Part shown: positions 17,003 to 25,914 of the stretch, in pieces
Layout of the letters: the number at the start of each line of letters is the position of its first letter
Position numbering within the stretch: the first letter of the stretch is position 1
Assembly: GCF_900009265.2 (NCBI RefSeq)
Contig: NZ_LR735002.1
Coordinates: 114,584 to 178,583, forward strand
From: Planktothrix paucivesiculata PCC 9631
GTDB lineage: Bacteria; Cyanobacteriota; Cyanobacteriia; Cyanobacteriales; Microcoleaceae
Direction of reading: 5' to 3'
DNA: 64,000 nucleotides
The notes under the pieces: model-generated
Databases searched by the model: none
Seen by the model: the letters and a program-made list of their open reading frames with translations, nothing else
What the model was told of the DNA's origin: nothing
Position numbers and translations under genes: made by a program

Positions 17003-17539
17003 TTAATTTTTAGAATTGATTTCTCCTTTGGGTTGAGGACTTTCTGAGGAGGTTACACTCGATGAAGATTGTAATATTATTGGGTTGAAAGCAGGAACTT
17101 GACAGGTGGCCGTATTGGTTTTTGGTAAACAAGCAATAGGTTGAGTCAAAATCGAAGGAATAGAAACAAATTCTCCTTCTAAAACAAAATCATCGGCATT
17201 CAAGACGACCCCTAAAATTTCTTGGGTGGATTTGATTTTAATGACAACATCATCAACCCTTCCATCTCCATCAAAATCCATTAATTCCTTATAGTCTAAA
17301 TCGGTTTCACCAATGCCATCGGTTAACCCAATTTTATCCCCATCATTAAACCAATCAAAATCAGAAATCACAGAAACATGAAACATATTATGGCTGGCAT
17401 CTTGGGTTTTTAGGATAAATATATCGGTATTGCCGTTACTACTGGGGGTTTGGGCATTTCCCGACATCGGCATGAACACACTAATCATAAAAGGAATAAT
17501 TGTGGCAATTAAACAGGTGCGAACTCGATTTGAAATCAT
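17003..17539 (-). CDS. Exported protein with a calcium-type Asp repeat
   Basis: 178 residues. The N-terminus (RTCLIATIIPFMISVFMPMSGNA) is a signal peptide cleaved near residue 30. The mature part contains DFDGDGRVDDVVIKI, an EF-hand or dockerin-like calcium loop, preceded by DKIGLTDGIGETDLD. The Ser/Pro-rich tail looks disordered. I recognise no family; it is a secreted or periplasmic protein that probably binds calcium through this loop. It stands alone between the FAD reductase and a TA module. Confidence 0.7.
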   Translation of the reverse strand: MISNRVRTCLIATIIPFMISVFMPMSGNAQTPSSNGNTDIFILKTQDASHNMFHVSVISDFDWFNDGDKIGLTDGIGETDLDYKELMDFDGDGRVDDVVIKIKSTQEILGVVLNADDFVLEGEFVSIPSILTQPIACLPKTNTATCQVPAFNPIILQSSSSVTSSESPQPKGEINSKN

Positions 17540-17939
17540 ACATTTTCCTCATGCTTTGATTTCAGTCTACCGAGGAGTTTAATAGTTTCGGTGGTTAGTG
17601 AGTGCTACTATTCAAAGTTCTACAAGGTTGAGAGAAAATGGGGGGTCTATTTAAACGTAAAACCCTGATTAACTCAAGAAAAATCAGGGGTTTACGGGTT
17701 GTGTCCGTTGGTTGTAAAATGGACAGTTGGGAAATTGGAAAGTACACAAATATTGTACAACATACACTAATCGCTCTTTTTTTAAGACTGCGATGGGGTA
17801 GCCGCCGCCTGTCGGCATCGCTCTCCCTACAATTATCACGAATAAAATGCGATCATAGTTTCTTGTTGTGGGACGATAGATTTTCTTGCCGTATCACTTG
17901 CAGATCAGGTAGAATGACTAATAGTTTCTGAAGTCTAAA
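17540..17939. other. 400-bp gene-free region with dispersed repeats
   Basis: No convincing gene. Repeat A (CGCTCTTTTTTTAAGACTGC, start 17772) and repeat B (TCCCTACAATTATCA at 17824-17838) are both found again beyond the TA module, B at 18482-18496 and A at 18509-18531, in the opposite order. The relBE-like pair is therefore framed by two copies of the same short sequences. Confidence 0.6.
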
Positions 17940-18164
17940 ATGGAAACCATGCTGAATATTGAATATCTGACGAGCCAAGATGGAGAGGCGATCGCCGTGG
18001 TAATTCCTATTGCTCTATGGCGACAACTTTTGCCTGATGAAGAATCTTCCTTGGAGGAACTTGGGGAAGCGGTAGAAGACTATTGTTTGAATAAAGCGAT
18101 GAATGAAGCTATTAATACTCCCTTACTTGATCGAGCGATGGCTTTGGCTTATCTTGAGGAGTAA
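17940..18164 (+). CDS. Antitoxin of a RelE-type module
   Basis: A 74-residue acidic protein (METMLNIEYLTSQDGEAIAV, then WRQLLPDEESSLEELGEAVED). The N-terminal strand-rich part followed by acidic helices matches antitoxins that accompany RelE/ParE toxins in cyanobacteria. Its stop codon overlaps the toxin start by one base (TAATG), so the pair is translationally coupled. It presumably binds and neutralises the toxin and represses the operon, as in the family. The evidence is mainly its small size and its coupling to the toxin. Confidence 0.8.
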   Translation: METMLNIEYLTSQDGEAIAVVIPIALWRQLLPDEESSLEELGEAVEDYCLNKAMNEAINTPLLDRAMALAYLEE

Positions 18165-18439
18165 TGATCTTGGAAGTTCAATACCGTCAGGCTTTTTTAA
18201 AAGACTTGAAGCAACTTAAGAGTTCCACATCATACCAACGCATCTATGAAGTTGCGTTTACAACTCTAGCAGCTATCAACAGTTTGGAGGAGATTTCTGA
18301 CATTAAATCCATGAAAGGTTACAGTCATCGGTATCGTATCCGCATCGGCGATTACCGTATTGGAATAGAGGTTAATGATGATTTTATAGAAGTGATGCGA
18401 GTTTTATATCGTCGAGAATTTTATCGTTATTTTCCGTAA
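18164..18439 (+). CDS. RelE/ParE-family toxin
   Basis: A 91-residue RelE-fold protein: RQAFLKDLKQLKSSTSYQRI, then DIKSMKGYSHRYRIRIGDYRIGIEV and VMRVLYRREFYRYFP. The pattern K-x-L-x-G followed by YRIRIGDYRI and a C-terminal RREFYR is that of RelE-type mRNA interferases. It forms a two-gene TA module with 17940-18164, overlapping by one base. Both genes are intact. Confidence 0.88.
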   Translation: MILEVQYRQAFLKDLKQLKSSTSYQRIYEVAFTTLAAINSLEEISDIKSMKGYSHRYRIRIGDYRIGIEVNDDFIEVMRVLYRREFYRYFP

Positions 18440-18477
18440 GTTTTGGGAATTAAAATTTGTTCATGAGAAACGAGATC

Positions 18478-18531
18478 GCTTTCCCTACAATTATCATAAG
18501 AATGCGATCGCTCCTTTTTTAAGACTGCGAT
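18478..18531. repeat. Repeats B and A, second copies
   Basis: TCCCTACAATTATCA at 18482-18496 and CGCTCCTTTTTTAAGACTGC starting at 18509 repeat the sequences at 17824-17838 and 17772 in swapped order. They include a GCGATCGC site and lie just downstream of the RelE toxin gene. Confidence 0.6.
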
Positions 18532-18614
18532 CAATTAGATTTATAAAGTAAATCAAAAAAGGTAGGATAGACGATTACCTACCCTACCTAATTTTGTACT
18601 GACTAAGGATTTAA

Positions 18615-18824
18615 TTAGACAGAAATGCCATTTCCTCCAAGTGCTGTACCAGTCGTGGCTCCTATTTTTGCACCAACAGCGGCTCCTGCTGGGCCTGCAA
18701 CTACCCAACCAATAGTTCCAGCTACAAGGGCTCCTGCAAGACCTGTTCCCAAAGCCTTTGCTCCTGCAATTACAGCAGCCTCTCCTGCGTTTTTCACAAG
18801 TTGAATCCAGTAATCGTCTCTCAT
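18615..18824 (-). CDS. Glycine-zipper small membrane peptide
   Basis: 69 residues from the ATG at 18824, chosen because GGGAG lies just upstream; an in-frame TTG at 18842 is less likely. After a charged start (MRDDYWIQLVKNAGEAAV) comes a long Gly/Ala/Val stretch with regular GxxxG spacing (ALGTGLAGALVAGTIGW, then AGPAGAAVGAKIGATTG), which should form a membrane hairpin. Such sequences occur in bacteriocin-like peptides, pore-forming toxins and glycine-zipper surface proteins. No double-glycine leader or transporter is visible. It is divergent from the STAND NTPase at 19115. Confidence 0.65.
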   Translation of the reverse strand: MRDDYWIQLVKNAGEAAVIAGAKALGTGLAGALVAGTIGWVVAGPAGAAVGAKIGATTGTALGGNGISV

Positions 18825-19114
18825 TATTTCATCTCCCAGCAATATAATTATCGATTTAGATTGTAACTTTGATCTAAATGGAGGGTATAAAACGACAAGC
18901 GTTTAATCCCAAAATTTAGTTAAGTAGTAATACTTTCTATATGATGATTGAGAAATCTGATGTTTGTCTAGCTCAAAAATGTTCAATTTTGTCAACAACT
19001 TTTACTGTCTTTCAAACTATTTAATCTAGTTTTATACAAAAATATACAAAAATGTCTAAAAAAATCAGCCCATGTACGCTATAATACACAAAACTCTCCC
19101 ATCTCCTAGCCCAA

Positions 19115-20497
19115 ATGAACCTTAAAGAAATGTTAAAAGTGGCTGATAAAATAGTATTTGCTAAAACGGGTAGGCATCTTGATGATTTAGAGGAAGCGGT
19201 ATTGCGGGGAACACTGGAACGGGAGACGTACAAACAAATTGCTAGGGATTTTGATTGTTCGGAGAGTAATGTGAGAAATACAGGATCAAAATTATGGCAG
19301 ATTCTCTCAGAGAAGTTGGGGGAAGATGTTAATAAATCTAATTTTAAATCTGCAATAGAGAGGTTACAAGACTCTAATCTTTTCAACTTTGCACAAAATA
19401 ATAATAATGTTAGTCATAGTTTTAATATTTGTGGAGAAAGTAGACATCCGCCTGATATACCCAACCCCTATCACCAAAATGAGAATATTTCTCAGTCTAA
19501 ATCAACTGAAACTCTACATAATGATTTAAGTGAAATGCCTGATTTGGGTGCTTTTTACGATCGCACTCCTGAATTAGAAACCCTGACAAATTGGATTTTA
19601 CAAGAACAATGTCGTTTGATTGCAATTACGGGTATTAGTGGTATTGGGAAAACGGCGTTAACGGTGAAACTGGTTCAACAAATTAAGGAGGAATTTGAGT
19701 CTGTAATTTGGTGTGATTTTGACTCATCGCCGACTTTAGCGGAATTTCAAAGTAACTTGATTCGGATAATTTCTCAGTCTGAACAGTTAGATTTATCTGC
19801 CAATAATCAGAAATTTTTACCTCTAATTAAATATTTACAAAAGTATCGCTGTTTAGTTATTTTAGATAATATTCAAAATCTTTTTAGTAGCGGCGAATTA
19901 GCGGGAAAATATAAACCAGAATATGAAGACTATCGCACTTTATTTAAACAAATCAAAGAATTACATCATCAAAGTTGTGTTGTGTTAACAGGTTGGGAAC
20001 AACCTAGAATTGTAACTGAGGTTAAAAGCGAAAATTCTTTAATTCGGACTTTACGACTGACGGGTTTAGATATTGTAGCTGCACGGGAAATATTGAGCGA
20101 TAATGGGTTAACAGAAATTACTCACTGGGATGCAATGATTCAACACTATCAAGGCAATCCCTTCTGGTTAAAAAGTATAGCAAATTTGATGCAGGATTTG
20201 GGAAAATGTGAAATTGAGGTGTTACTGAATAATACTCTATTGTTACCTGAAGATGTGAAAGAGAGTTTACAGCAACAGTGCGATCGCTTATCGGAAATAG
20301 AAAAACAAGTGCTATCTTTATTGGCGGAAGAAAGCTATCCTGTTAATTTAGTTAAACTGTTAGAAAATAGCAGAATTAATTCATCGGATTTAATTAATGC
20401 CCTACAGTCTTTATTAAAACGGTGTTTAATCGAACAACAAGGAAATTTTTATACTGTTTTACCTTTAATTAAGCAATATATAACGAGTACAAATTAG
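19115..20497 (+). CDS. vMAP/HTH-NB-ARC type STAND NTPase without visible effector repeats
   Basis: 460 residues. Residues 1-85 match the N-terminal module of cyanobacterial vWA-MoxR-associated and WD40 STAND proteins (MLKVADKIVFAKTGRHLDDL, then YKQIARDFDCSESNVR, an HTH). Residues about 145-360 form an NB-ARC NTPase: Walker A GISGIGKT (173-180), Walker B CLVILD (246-251), and GNP in YQGNPFWLK (348-350). The C-terminal 90 residues resemble the winged-helix region that normally precedes WD40 or TPR sensors, which are absent. Such proteins act as signal sensors and some in defence. A TATAAT at 19080-19085 may be the -10 box. It may be a natural short form or a truncated one. Confidence 0.8.
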   Translation: MNLKEMLKVADKIVFAKTGRHLDDLEEAVLRGTLERETYKQIARDFDCSESNVRNTGSKLWQILSEKLGEDVNKSNFKSAIERLQDSNLFNFAQNNNNVSHSFNICGESRHPPDIPNPYHQNENISQSKSTETLHNDLSEMPDLGAFYDRTPELETLTNWILQEQCRLIAITGISGIGKTALTVKLVQQIKEEFESVIWCDFDSSPTLAEFQSNLIRIISQSEQLDLSANNQKFLPLIKYLQKYRCLVILDNIQNLFSSGELAGKYKPEYEDYRTLFKQIKELHHQSCVVLTGWEQPRIVTEVKSENSLIRTLRLTGLDIVAAREILSDNGLTEITHWDAMIQHYQGNPFWLKSIANLMQDLGKCEIEVLLNNTLLLPEDVKESLQQQCDRLSEIEKQVLSLLAEESYPVNLVKLLENSRINSSDLINALQSLLKRCLIEQQGNFYTVLPLIKQYITSTN

Positions 20498-20527
20498 TTT
20501 TAAATAATTTAGTGGGTGATGGGTATC

Positions 20528-20914
20528 TCACGGATATTTCCATAAATTGAGTTCTGATATAAACCGATAATCTCGTTGGTTTTTACTCAGTAGGGGAATT
20601 TTGTACTCAATAGCTGTGGCAGCAATTAGAGCGTCTGGTATTAAGAGTCCATGACTAAGATAGTAATAATTAATCAGTTGTTCTGCTCTAATAGATATCT
20701 GTTGGTTTAGTTGGAGAATAATAAACTGTTTAAGGAATTTTTCTAAAGATTCTAATTCTCTTTTATTACGACATCCAACCATTAATTCTAATTTAGTAAT
20801 TATACTAATTGTTAGCAATAATTTTTGCGATTCTTGCACAAGACGTTCTTGAGCAATTATGTCGTTATTTGCGAAATCAATTAAAATATCTGTATCAATT
20901 AGAATAGATTTCAT
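20528..20914 (-). CDS. PIN-domain toxin, VapC type
   Basis: A 128-residue PIN-fold ribonuclease. Acidic residues expected at the metal site are present: D7 in LIDTDILID, E43 in TKLELMVG, D94 in LIPDALIAA and D115 in RDYRFI. VapC toxins cut tRNA or rRNA loops and arrest growth. The antitoxin gene lies 1 nt upstream in the same direction. The STAND gene is convergent with it. Confidence 0.92.
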   Translation of the reverse strand: MKSILIDTDILIDFANNDIIAQERLVQESQKLLLTISIITKLELMVGCRNKRELESLEKFLKQFIILQLNQQISIRAEQLINYYYLSHGLLIPDALIAATAIEYKIPLLSKNQRDYRFISELNLWKYP

Positions 20915-20915
20915 G

Positions 20916-21158
20916 TTACTGATGCCAATGTTGTTGTCGGATATTTCTCACCCATTGCGTACTATTTTGAGTCTCTGGGCGATCGCTCCACATTCCAATA
21001 AAAGGTTGATCTTCTAATTGCAGAGAATTAATCGGGGGCTTTTGTTCTATTTCATAGCGTCTTTTTAAAACAGCGACCAGATCAGCAATAATTTCTTGAG
21101 CTTCTTCTGGTAGTTCTTGAATATCTATCAGTAGTTGTTCAGAAGAAAAGAGAGTCAT
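20916..21158 (-). CDS. Antitoxin paired with VapC
   Basis: An 80-residue protein (FSSEQLLIDIQELPEEAQEI, then DLVAVLKRRYEIEQKPPI, then FIGMWSDRPETQNSTQWVRN). The helical N-terminus followed by a Trp-containing extended tail fits cyanobacterial VapB-type antitoxins that thread into the PIN active site. It is 1 nt upstream of the toxin gene, in the order antitoxin then toxin. The specific antitoxin class is not certain. Confidence 0.8.
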   Translation of the reverse strand: MTLFSSEQLLIDIQELPEEAQEIIADLVAVLKRRYEIEQKPPINSLQLEDQPFIGMWSDRPETQNSTQWVRNIRQQHWHQ

Positions 21159-21238
21159 ATTAATTTTCGGGAAAATACAATGATTTGATGTTTAGATTAT
21201 ATTATAACAAATATAACCGATCATTAATGTAGTGGGGT

Positions 21239-21264
21239 GGTGCGTGATATACATCTGACGCACC
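21239..21264. terminator. Hairpin repeat downstream of the C-S lyase
   Basis: GGTGCGT (21239-21245) pairs with ACGCACC (21258-21264). It lies just after the stop of the minus-strand lyase gene and resembles the GGTGCGT...ACGCACC palindromes scattered in cyanobacterial genomes. A terminator role is likely but not proven. Confidence 0.5.
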
Positions 21265-21272
21265 GTAGGGGT

Positions 21273-22448
21273 TTAAGGAACAGCAATAAACTGGTTAATG
21301 GCGTCTATAAGTTGATCAATTTCTGAGGAGAGGGTAAGGTAATGAACACAAGCTCTAACGCAGTTAGGATCGAGGAGAGTTCTCAGGAAAATACCTTGGT
21401 TTTCTAAAGTATTAACTAAGGATTTATGGGATTTTCCATCAGTGAGTTGAAAGGAAACTAAACCCGCTTCTGGGGGAGAAGTTCTTAAACATTGAATTTG
21501 GGGAATTTCTGATAATTTTTGCCATAAATATTCACTATTTTGACAAATTTGTTGATAGCGTTCTGTTGCTGTTCCCTGTTGATGATGGAGAGCGATCGCC
21601 TGGCGTAAAGCCGCATATAATGGAGAAGCGGAAGTTGCCACTTCATAGCGTTTTCCATCCGGTGTCCAAGCGATGGGTTTTCCCTGTTCATCCCCCATAA
21701 TACTCCGCCATCCGATAAAGGTTGGAGATAATTCTGATAAAGATTCAGCGCTAACATATAACCCCCCCAATCCATCGGGCCCACAAAACCATTTATGACC
21801 GGTAAAGGCATAAAAATCAACCCCAGTTTCTGTTAAATTGAGCGGTAAAACTCCTACGGATTGAGCCGCATCTACTAATACTTTTGTGTTATAATTATTG
21901 TGGCAAAGGTTAACAATTTCTGTCAAGGGCAATACTTGTCCTGTATTCCATAAAATATGACTAATGACTAATAGACGAGTATGGGGTTTTAAATACTTAG
22001 AAATCATCGCTACCGGATCACCTTGGTTTAAGGTTTCTCTCAAGGGAAAAAACGAAACTTCCAGATCAAAACGACGTTGAATTTCTTGAATAATCGCTAA
22101 AATTCCGGGGTGTTCACAATCAGAAATCAACAGATGATCTCCGGGTTGCCAATCAATTCCCCAGAGGGCAATATTGCAGCCTACAGTAACATTTTCGGTA
22201 AAAGTTAGGGTTTCTGGTGAGATGCCTAATTCCGTAGCCAGCAAATGGCGAGTTAATTGGGTTTCTTGGTTTTGCCATTGGTTGACTTTCCCCGAAAACG
22301 GGCCAGAGAATTGCATATATTTATACCCCTCAACAATAGCATCCATCGATATTTGGGATAATGGCCCTTGTCCGCCATAATTAAAATAGGCTTTATTCGT
22401 TAATGCGGGAAAATTTTGGCGATGGGTTTCTAGGGAAGGAATTGTCAT
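21273..22448 (-). CDS. L-cyst(e)ine C-S lyase, class V aminotransferase fold
   Basis: A 391-residue PLP enzyme. The start HRQNFPALTNKAYFNYGGQG matches the cyanobacterial cyst(e)ine C-S lyase (C-DES, the Synechocystis Slr2143 type). PLP-site residues are visible: H164 region, D193 (VDAAQSVG) and the Schiff-base lysine K219 in FTGHKWFCGP. C-DES breaks cystine to give a persulfide used for iron-sulfur cluster assembly. Other class V members such as SufS have the same fold, but SufS has a catalytic cysteine segment that I do not see here. It is transcribed alone. Confidence 0.85.
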   Translation of the reverse strand: MTIPSLETHRQNFPALTNKAYFNYGGQGPLSQISMDAIVEGYKYMQFSGPFSGKVNQWQNQETQLTRHLLATELGISPETLTFTENVTVGCNIALWGIDWQPGDHLLISDCEHPGILAIIQEIQRRFDLEVSFFPLRETLNQGDPVAMISKYLKPHTRLLVISHILWNTGQVLPLTEIVNLCHNNYNTKVLVDAAQSVGVLPLNLTETGVDFYAFTGHKWFCGPDGLGGLYVSAESLSELSPTFIGWRSIMGDEQGKPIAWTPDGKRYEVATSASPLYAALRQAIALHHQQGTATERYQQICQNSEYLWQKLSEIPQIQCLRTSPPEAGLVSFQLTDGKSHKSLVNTLENQGIFLRTLLDPNCVRACVHYLTLSSEIDQLIDAINQFIAVP

Positions 22449-22487
22449 AATATTGAAGGTTAGTTATTTTTCGTTAAGGAAGACGCT

Positions 22488-22515
22488 GTAGAGATGTTCC
22501 ATGGAACGTCTCTAC
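22488..22515. repeat. Dispersed palindrome GTAGAGA...TCTCTAC, copy 1
   Basis: A 28-bp palindrome, GTAGAGATGTTCC/ATGGAACGTCTCTAC split in the middle, between the divergent lyase and nuclease genes. A second copy of the family is at 59030-59057. These are cyanobacterial small dispersed repeats. Confidence 0.8.
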
Positions 22516-22573
22516 TAAGTTTAATCTGAAGGGGATATCTGATGTACAATTAATCATTGACACTTAAATAATT

Positions 22574-24124
22574 ATGTTAATCACCGATAAACAACTGTTA
22601 CTTTATCAACGCTGTCAGAGGCGGGCATTTTTAGATCGTTATGGCGATATTTCTCAACAAGATCCTCCGAGTGATTTTTTACTGAAACTAATCCAGGATA
22701 GTTTTGCCTATCAGCAAAGTATTTTATCAAATTATCCCTATTCTAAACTCAATTCTTTTTTTAAAAATTGGGAGTTGGGGGCAAAACAAACGATAGAATT
22801 AATGCAGCAAGGAGTGGAGCGAATTTATCAAGGAGTTTTACTTAAGTCCGAGGTAATTAATACTTCTGATTTCAGTTTAGATGGGTCATCTATAGAATCT
22901 GATGAGATGATTCAGATCAGATTATTGAGTTCTCCTGAATTATTGGTTAAACAGCCAGGAACTTCTGAATTTGGAGATTGGATTTATGTTTCCCAGGATA
23001 TTAAGTTAGGTAAACGTCCTAAACTCGATTATCAAGTGATATCGGCGTTTCATGCTTATTTATTAACAGATATTCAAGGAATACAGCCAGAAACAGGCTG
23101 GTTAATTTTACGCGGAAAAGCACCTTATGCGGTTAATTTAGAGCAACGTCTGCCGCAGATGCAGAAGGTTTTAAATAATTATTTAATCATGGTGTTATCT
23201 CGTCAGGAACCGGAGGTTTTTATTGCGAGACAAAAATGTAATTTATGTCAATGGCATAGTTATTGTTTGGGTGTAGCGCGATCGCAAAATCATATTTCTT
23301 TAATTCCCGGGGTGACTCCAACCCGTTATTTACGGTTACAAGAACTTAATTTAACTACGGTTGAAACCTTAGCTAAAGCCACCCCTGAACAATTAGAAGT
23401 CTATCCCGAATTTGCCGAGGGAATTGCTTTACAAATTATCAAACAAGCAGAATCAAATTTAAGGAATAAAGCGATTAAACGTCGGGAAGAATTTATCAGT
23501 TTTGAACAAAATTTTAATTCTAGCGAATGGATTGATATTTTTAATGATAACTCTCAAACAAAATTAAAAAAATTTCCCGTTGAGATTTATTTTGATATTG
23601 AAGCTCAACCGGAATTAAACTTGGATTATCTTCATGGAATGCTGGTTGTAGATCACCGTTCAAATCAACAAAAATTTTATCCCTTTTTGGCAGAACATCA
23701 GAACCAAGAGGAACTAATTTGGAAACAGTTTTTAGAATTAGTTTGGATGTATCCCATCGCCCCTATTTTCCATTTTTGTGACTATGAACCTAAGACGATT
23801 AAACGATTGGCAATGGTTTATAATACGCCAGATTATTGGTGGAAACCCGTGTTAAAACGATTTATTGATCTCCATGCCAAAATGACGGAAACTGTGACCC
23901 TTCCGGTGGAAAGTTACGCCCTGAAACCCGTGGCGAAATGGTTAGGATTTGAATGGCGTGATCCGAAAGCAAATGGTGCTCAATCTGTTTGTTGGTATGA
24001 ACAATGGTTAAAAACAGGCGATCGCAAATTATTGGATGCAATTGTTCAATATAATGAAGATGATTGTCTCGCTACATTTCATGTTAAAAAATGGTTAACA
24101 GAGTTTCTCAATGATTCGATATAA
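22574..24124 (+). CDS. TM0106-family RecB-like nuclease with RNase H-like domain
   Basis: 516 residues. The N-terminal RecB/Cas4-like part holds four cysteines that could bind a 4Fe-4S cluster: C14 (YQRCQRRAFL) and C222-x2-C225-x5-C231 (KCNLCQWHSYC). An HhH-like stretch follows (LIPGVTPTRYLRLQELNL). The C-terminal 180 residues form an RNase H-like exonuclease domain: IYFDIEAQPEL near residue 340, FHFCDYEPKT near 400, and the final YNEDDCLATFHV near 500. This arrangement defines the TM0106 family. It may act in DNA repair; the substrate is unknown. Confidence 0.9.
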   Translation: MLITDKQLLLYQRCQRRAFLDRYGDISQQDPPSDFLLKLIQDSFAYQQSILSNYPYSKLNSFFKNWELGAKQTIELMQQGVERIYQGVLLKSEVINTSDFSLDGSSIESDEMIQIRLLSSPELLVKQPGTSEFGDWIYVSQDIKLGKRPKLDYQVISAFHAYLLTDIQGIQPETGWLILRGKAPYAVNLEQRLPQMQKVLNNYLIMVLSRQEPEVFIARQKCNLCQWHSYCLGVARSQNHISLIPGVTPTRYLRLQELNLTTVETLAKATPEQLEVYPEFAEGIALQIIKQAESNLRNKAIKRREEFISFEQNFNSSEWIDIFNDNSQTKLKKFPVEIYFDIEAQPELNLDYLHGMLVVDHRSNQQKFYPFLAEHQNQEELIWKQFLELVWMYPIAPIFHFCDYEPKTIKRLAMVYNTPDYWWKPVLKRFIDLHAKMTETVTLPVESYALKPVAKWLGFEWRDPKANGAQSVCWYEQWLKTGDRKLLDAIVQYNEDDCLATFHVKKWLTEFLNDSI

Positions 24125-24176
24125 TATAGATTAATTCGTTATGAAAATTATAGCGTTTTAAAAGAAAGTTAGATCT

Positions 24177-24650
24177 ATGACTCAAGAACAAAAAACTGAT
24201 CGTCAACGAGGACATCAAGCCAATGAACGGACGTTTTTAGCCTGGTTAAGAACCTCTATTTCATTAATTGCTTTGGGATTTGCGATCGCTCGCTTTAGTT
24301 TGTTTTTAAATCAATTAGAGATTTCCTTAACTCAACAAAATACTAGGATTCATCCTGTTTTTAACTCTAATAATATTGGAATTATTCTAGTAATTACCGG
24401 AATGATTATTATTGTAATTGCAGCTTGGAATTATAATCAAGTTTTTTGGCAAATTGAACAGGGAAATTATCAACCCAAGCGTTTATCAATCTGGATAATC
24501 ACAGCTATTGTAGTCATTTTAGGGTTGATTAGCTTACCGTTATTTTTCCGTCGAGATTTACCTCAAAAAAATGCTCCTAATTCTTTGGACTTACAAAGTA
24601 ATCGATCTTTACCTTTTATTGCCAATATTTTAATTGGGCTTCGATATTAA
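24177..24650 (+). CDS. YidH/DUF202 membrane protein
   Basis: 157 residues. The N-terminus has the DUF202 signature RGHQANERTFLAWLRTSISL followed by three hydrophobic segments: ALGFAIARFSLFL, GIILVITGMIIIVIAAW and WIITAIVVILGLISLPLFF. These small inner-membrane proteins are widespread and of unknown function. It follows the nuclease by 52 nt and may be co-transcribed with it. Confidence 0.9.
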   Translation: MTQEQKTDRQRGHQANERTFLAWLRTSISLIALGFAIARFSLFLNQLEISLTQQNTRIHPVFNSNNIGIILVITGMIIIVIAAWNYNQVFWQIEQGNYQPKRLSIWIITAIVVILGLISLPLFFRRDLPQKNAPNSLDLQSNRSLPFIANILIGLRY

Positions 24651-24700
24651 TTTCCTATCCCTTAGATTATCTCGTAAAAATAAAAGCATAGGTGAATTTT

Positions 24701-25828
24701 ATGCGAATTCTATTATCTATTTTATTCATAGTTTTAACCCTAACCTTCTTCTTGATTTTTAGTACCTCTAGTGTGGCGATTTCCACAATAATTGATTTTA
24801 TGGGACAAGGGAATTTATCCACAGGATTGATCTATAATAATACAGAAGTCGGTGGTTTATCAGGAATAACCTATGACCCCGAACAACAGGTTTATTATGC
24901 CATATCCGATGACCCCAGTAATATAAATAAAGCTCGATTTTATACCCTAAAGATTGATTTAAGTTCCGGTTCCCTGGCGGAAACAGGGATAAGTGTAATT
25001 GGTGTAACTCCGTTATTAACAGAAACGGCAGAACCCTTTCTTAAGGATAGTCTTGATCCTGAAGGAATTGCATTTTCTGGAAATAGTGTTTTTATTGCTT
25101 CCGAAGGGAATTTTTATCAAAATATTCCAGCTTTTATTACGGAGTTTTCTTTGGAGGGTCAACTATTACGTTCTTTACCTATTTCTGATAAATTTATGGA
25201 TGAGAATGGGAATAAAAATCAAGGACTCCGTTCTAATTTGTCCTTAGAAAGTTTAACCATAACACCGGATAAAAACTATTTATTTACAGCTACAGAAAAC
25301 GCCTTAATTCAAGATGGAGACAAGGCGAGTTTAGATCGGGTAACTCCCTCTCGAATTTTGCGCTATAATTTGCAAACAAATCAACCGGATCGAGAGTATT
25401 TATATCTCACCGACCCCTTAGCCAATTCTTCTTTTATTGCAGAACAGTATAATAGACAGGGTTTAGTTGATATATTGGCAATTGACGATCAGCATTTAAT
25501 TAGTTTAGAACGATCTTTTTCCTTGGGTTTAGGATATACGATTAAATTATTTTTAGTTAACTTAGAGCCAGCCGATAATATTCAAGAATTGGAGAGTATA
25601 AAACAAGCAAAATCAGCAATTATACCCGCAGAAAAAACATTATTACTCAATTTAAACCGTTTAAATATTTTGATTGATAATATAGAAGGATTAACGTGGG
25701 GTTCTCCCTTACCTGAAGGTGGGCGATCGCTCATTCTCATCAGTGATAATAACTTTATGAGTTTACAAACCACCCAAATTATCGCATTAAGAATCAATCC
25801 CAACGTAGTAAGCCCTTCAGGGCTTTGA
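24701..25828 (+). CDS. Exported phytase-like esterase (PF13449 type)
   Basis: 375 residues from the ATG at 24701; a GTG at 24692 is also in frame. A signal peptide covers about 1-28 (ILLSILFIVLTLTFFLIF). The mature part matches the 'esterase-like activity of phytase' beta-propeller: VGGLSGITYDPEQQVYYAIS, then KDSLDPEGIAFSGNSVFIAS, LSLESLTITPDKNYLFTATE and ILIDNIEGLTWG. It probably acts outside the cytosol on phosphate esters (family-level inference). The last seven codons (VVSPSGL and stop) lie inside a dispersed repeat that begins at 25805, so the C-terminus has been altered by the repeat. Confidence 0.85.
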   Translation: MRILLSILFIVLTLTFFLIFSTSSVAISTIIDFMGQGNLSTGLIYNNTEVGGLSGITYDPEQQVYYAISDDPSNINKARFYTLKIDLSSGSLAETGISVIGVTPLLTETAEPFLKDSLDPEGIAFSGNSVFIASEGNFYQNIPAFITEFSLEGQLLRSLPISDKFMDENGNKNQGLRSNLSLESLTITPDKNYLFTATENALIQDGDKASLDRVTPSRILRYNLQTNQPDREYLYLTDPLANSSFIAEQYNRQGLVDILAIDDQHLISLERSFSLGLGYTIKLFLVNLEPADNIQELESIKQAKSAIIPAEKTLLLNLNRLNILIDNIEGLTWGSPLPEGGRSLILISDNNFMSLQTTQIIALRINPNVVSPSGL

Positions 25829-25914
25829 GGCGTGAAGGGCTCACTACAAGAGGTAGTAAGCCCTTCAGGGCTTTGAGGCATGGCTTTGAGTCCTGAAGGG
25901 CTCACTACAAGAGC
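25805..25914. repeat. Tandem pair of palindromic repeats GTAGTAAGCCCTTCAGGGC
   Basis: Copy 1 (25805-25852) and copy 2 (25853-25914) both begin GTAGTAAGCCCTTCAGGGCT and end GAAGGGCTCACTACAAGAG. Each can fold on itself. Copy 2 has an extra 14 bases in the loop region. The first copy supplies the stop codon of the phytase-like gene. Confidence 0.85.

Noticed and set aside
17638..17931. A 97-residue open frame
   Set aside because: It runs through dispersed repeats, has low-complexity basic sequence and no ribosome-binding site.
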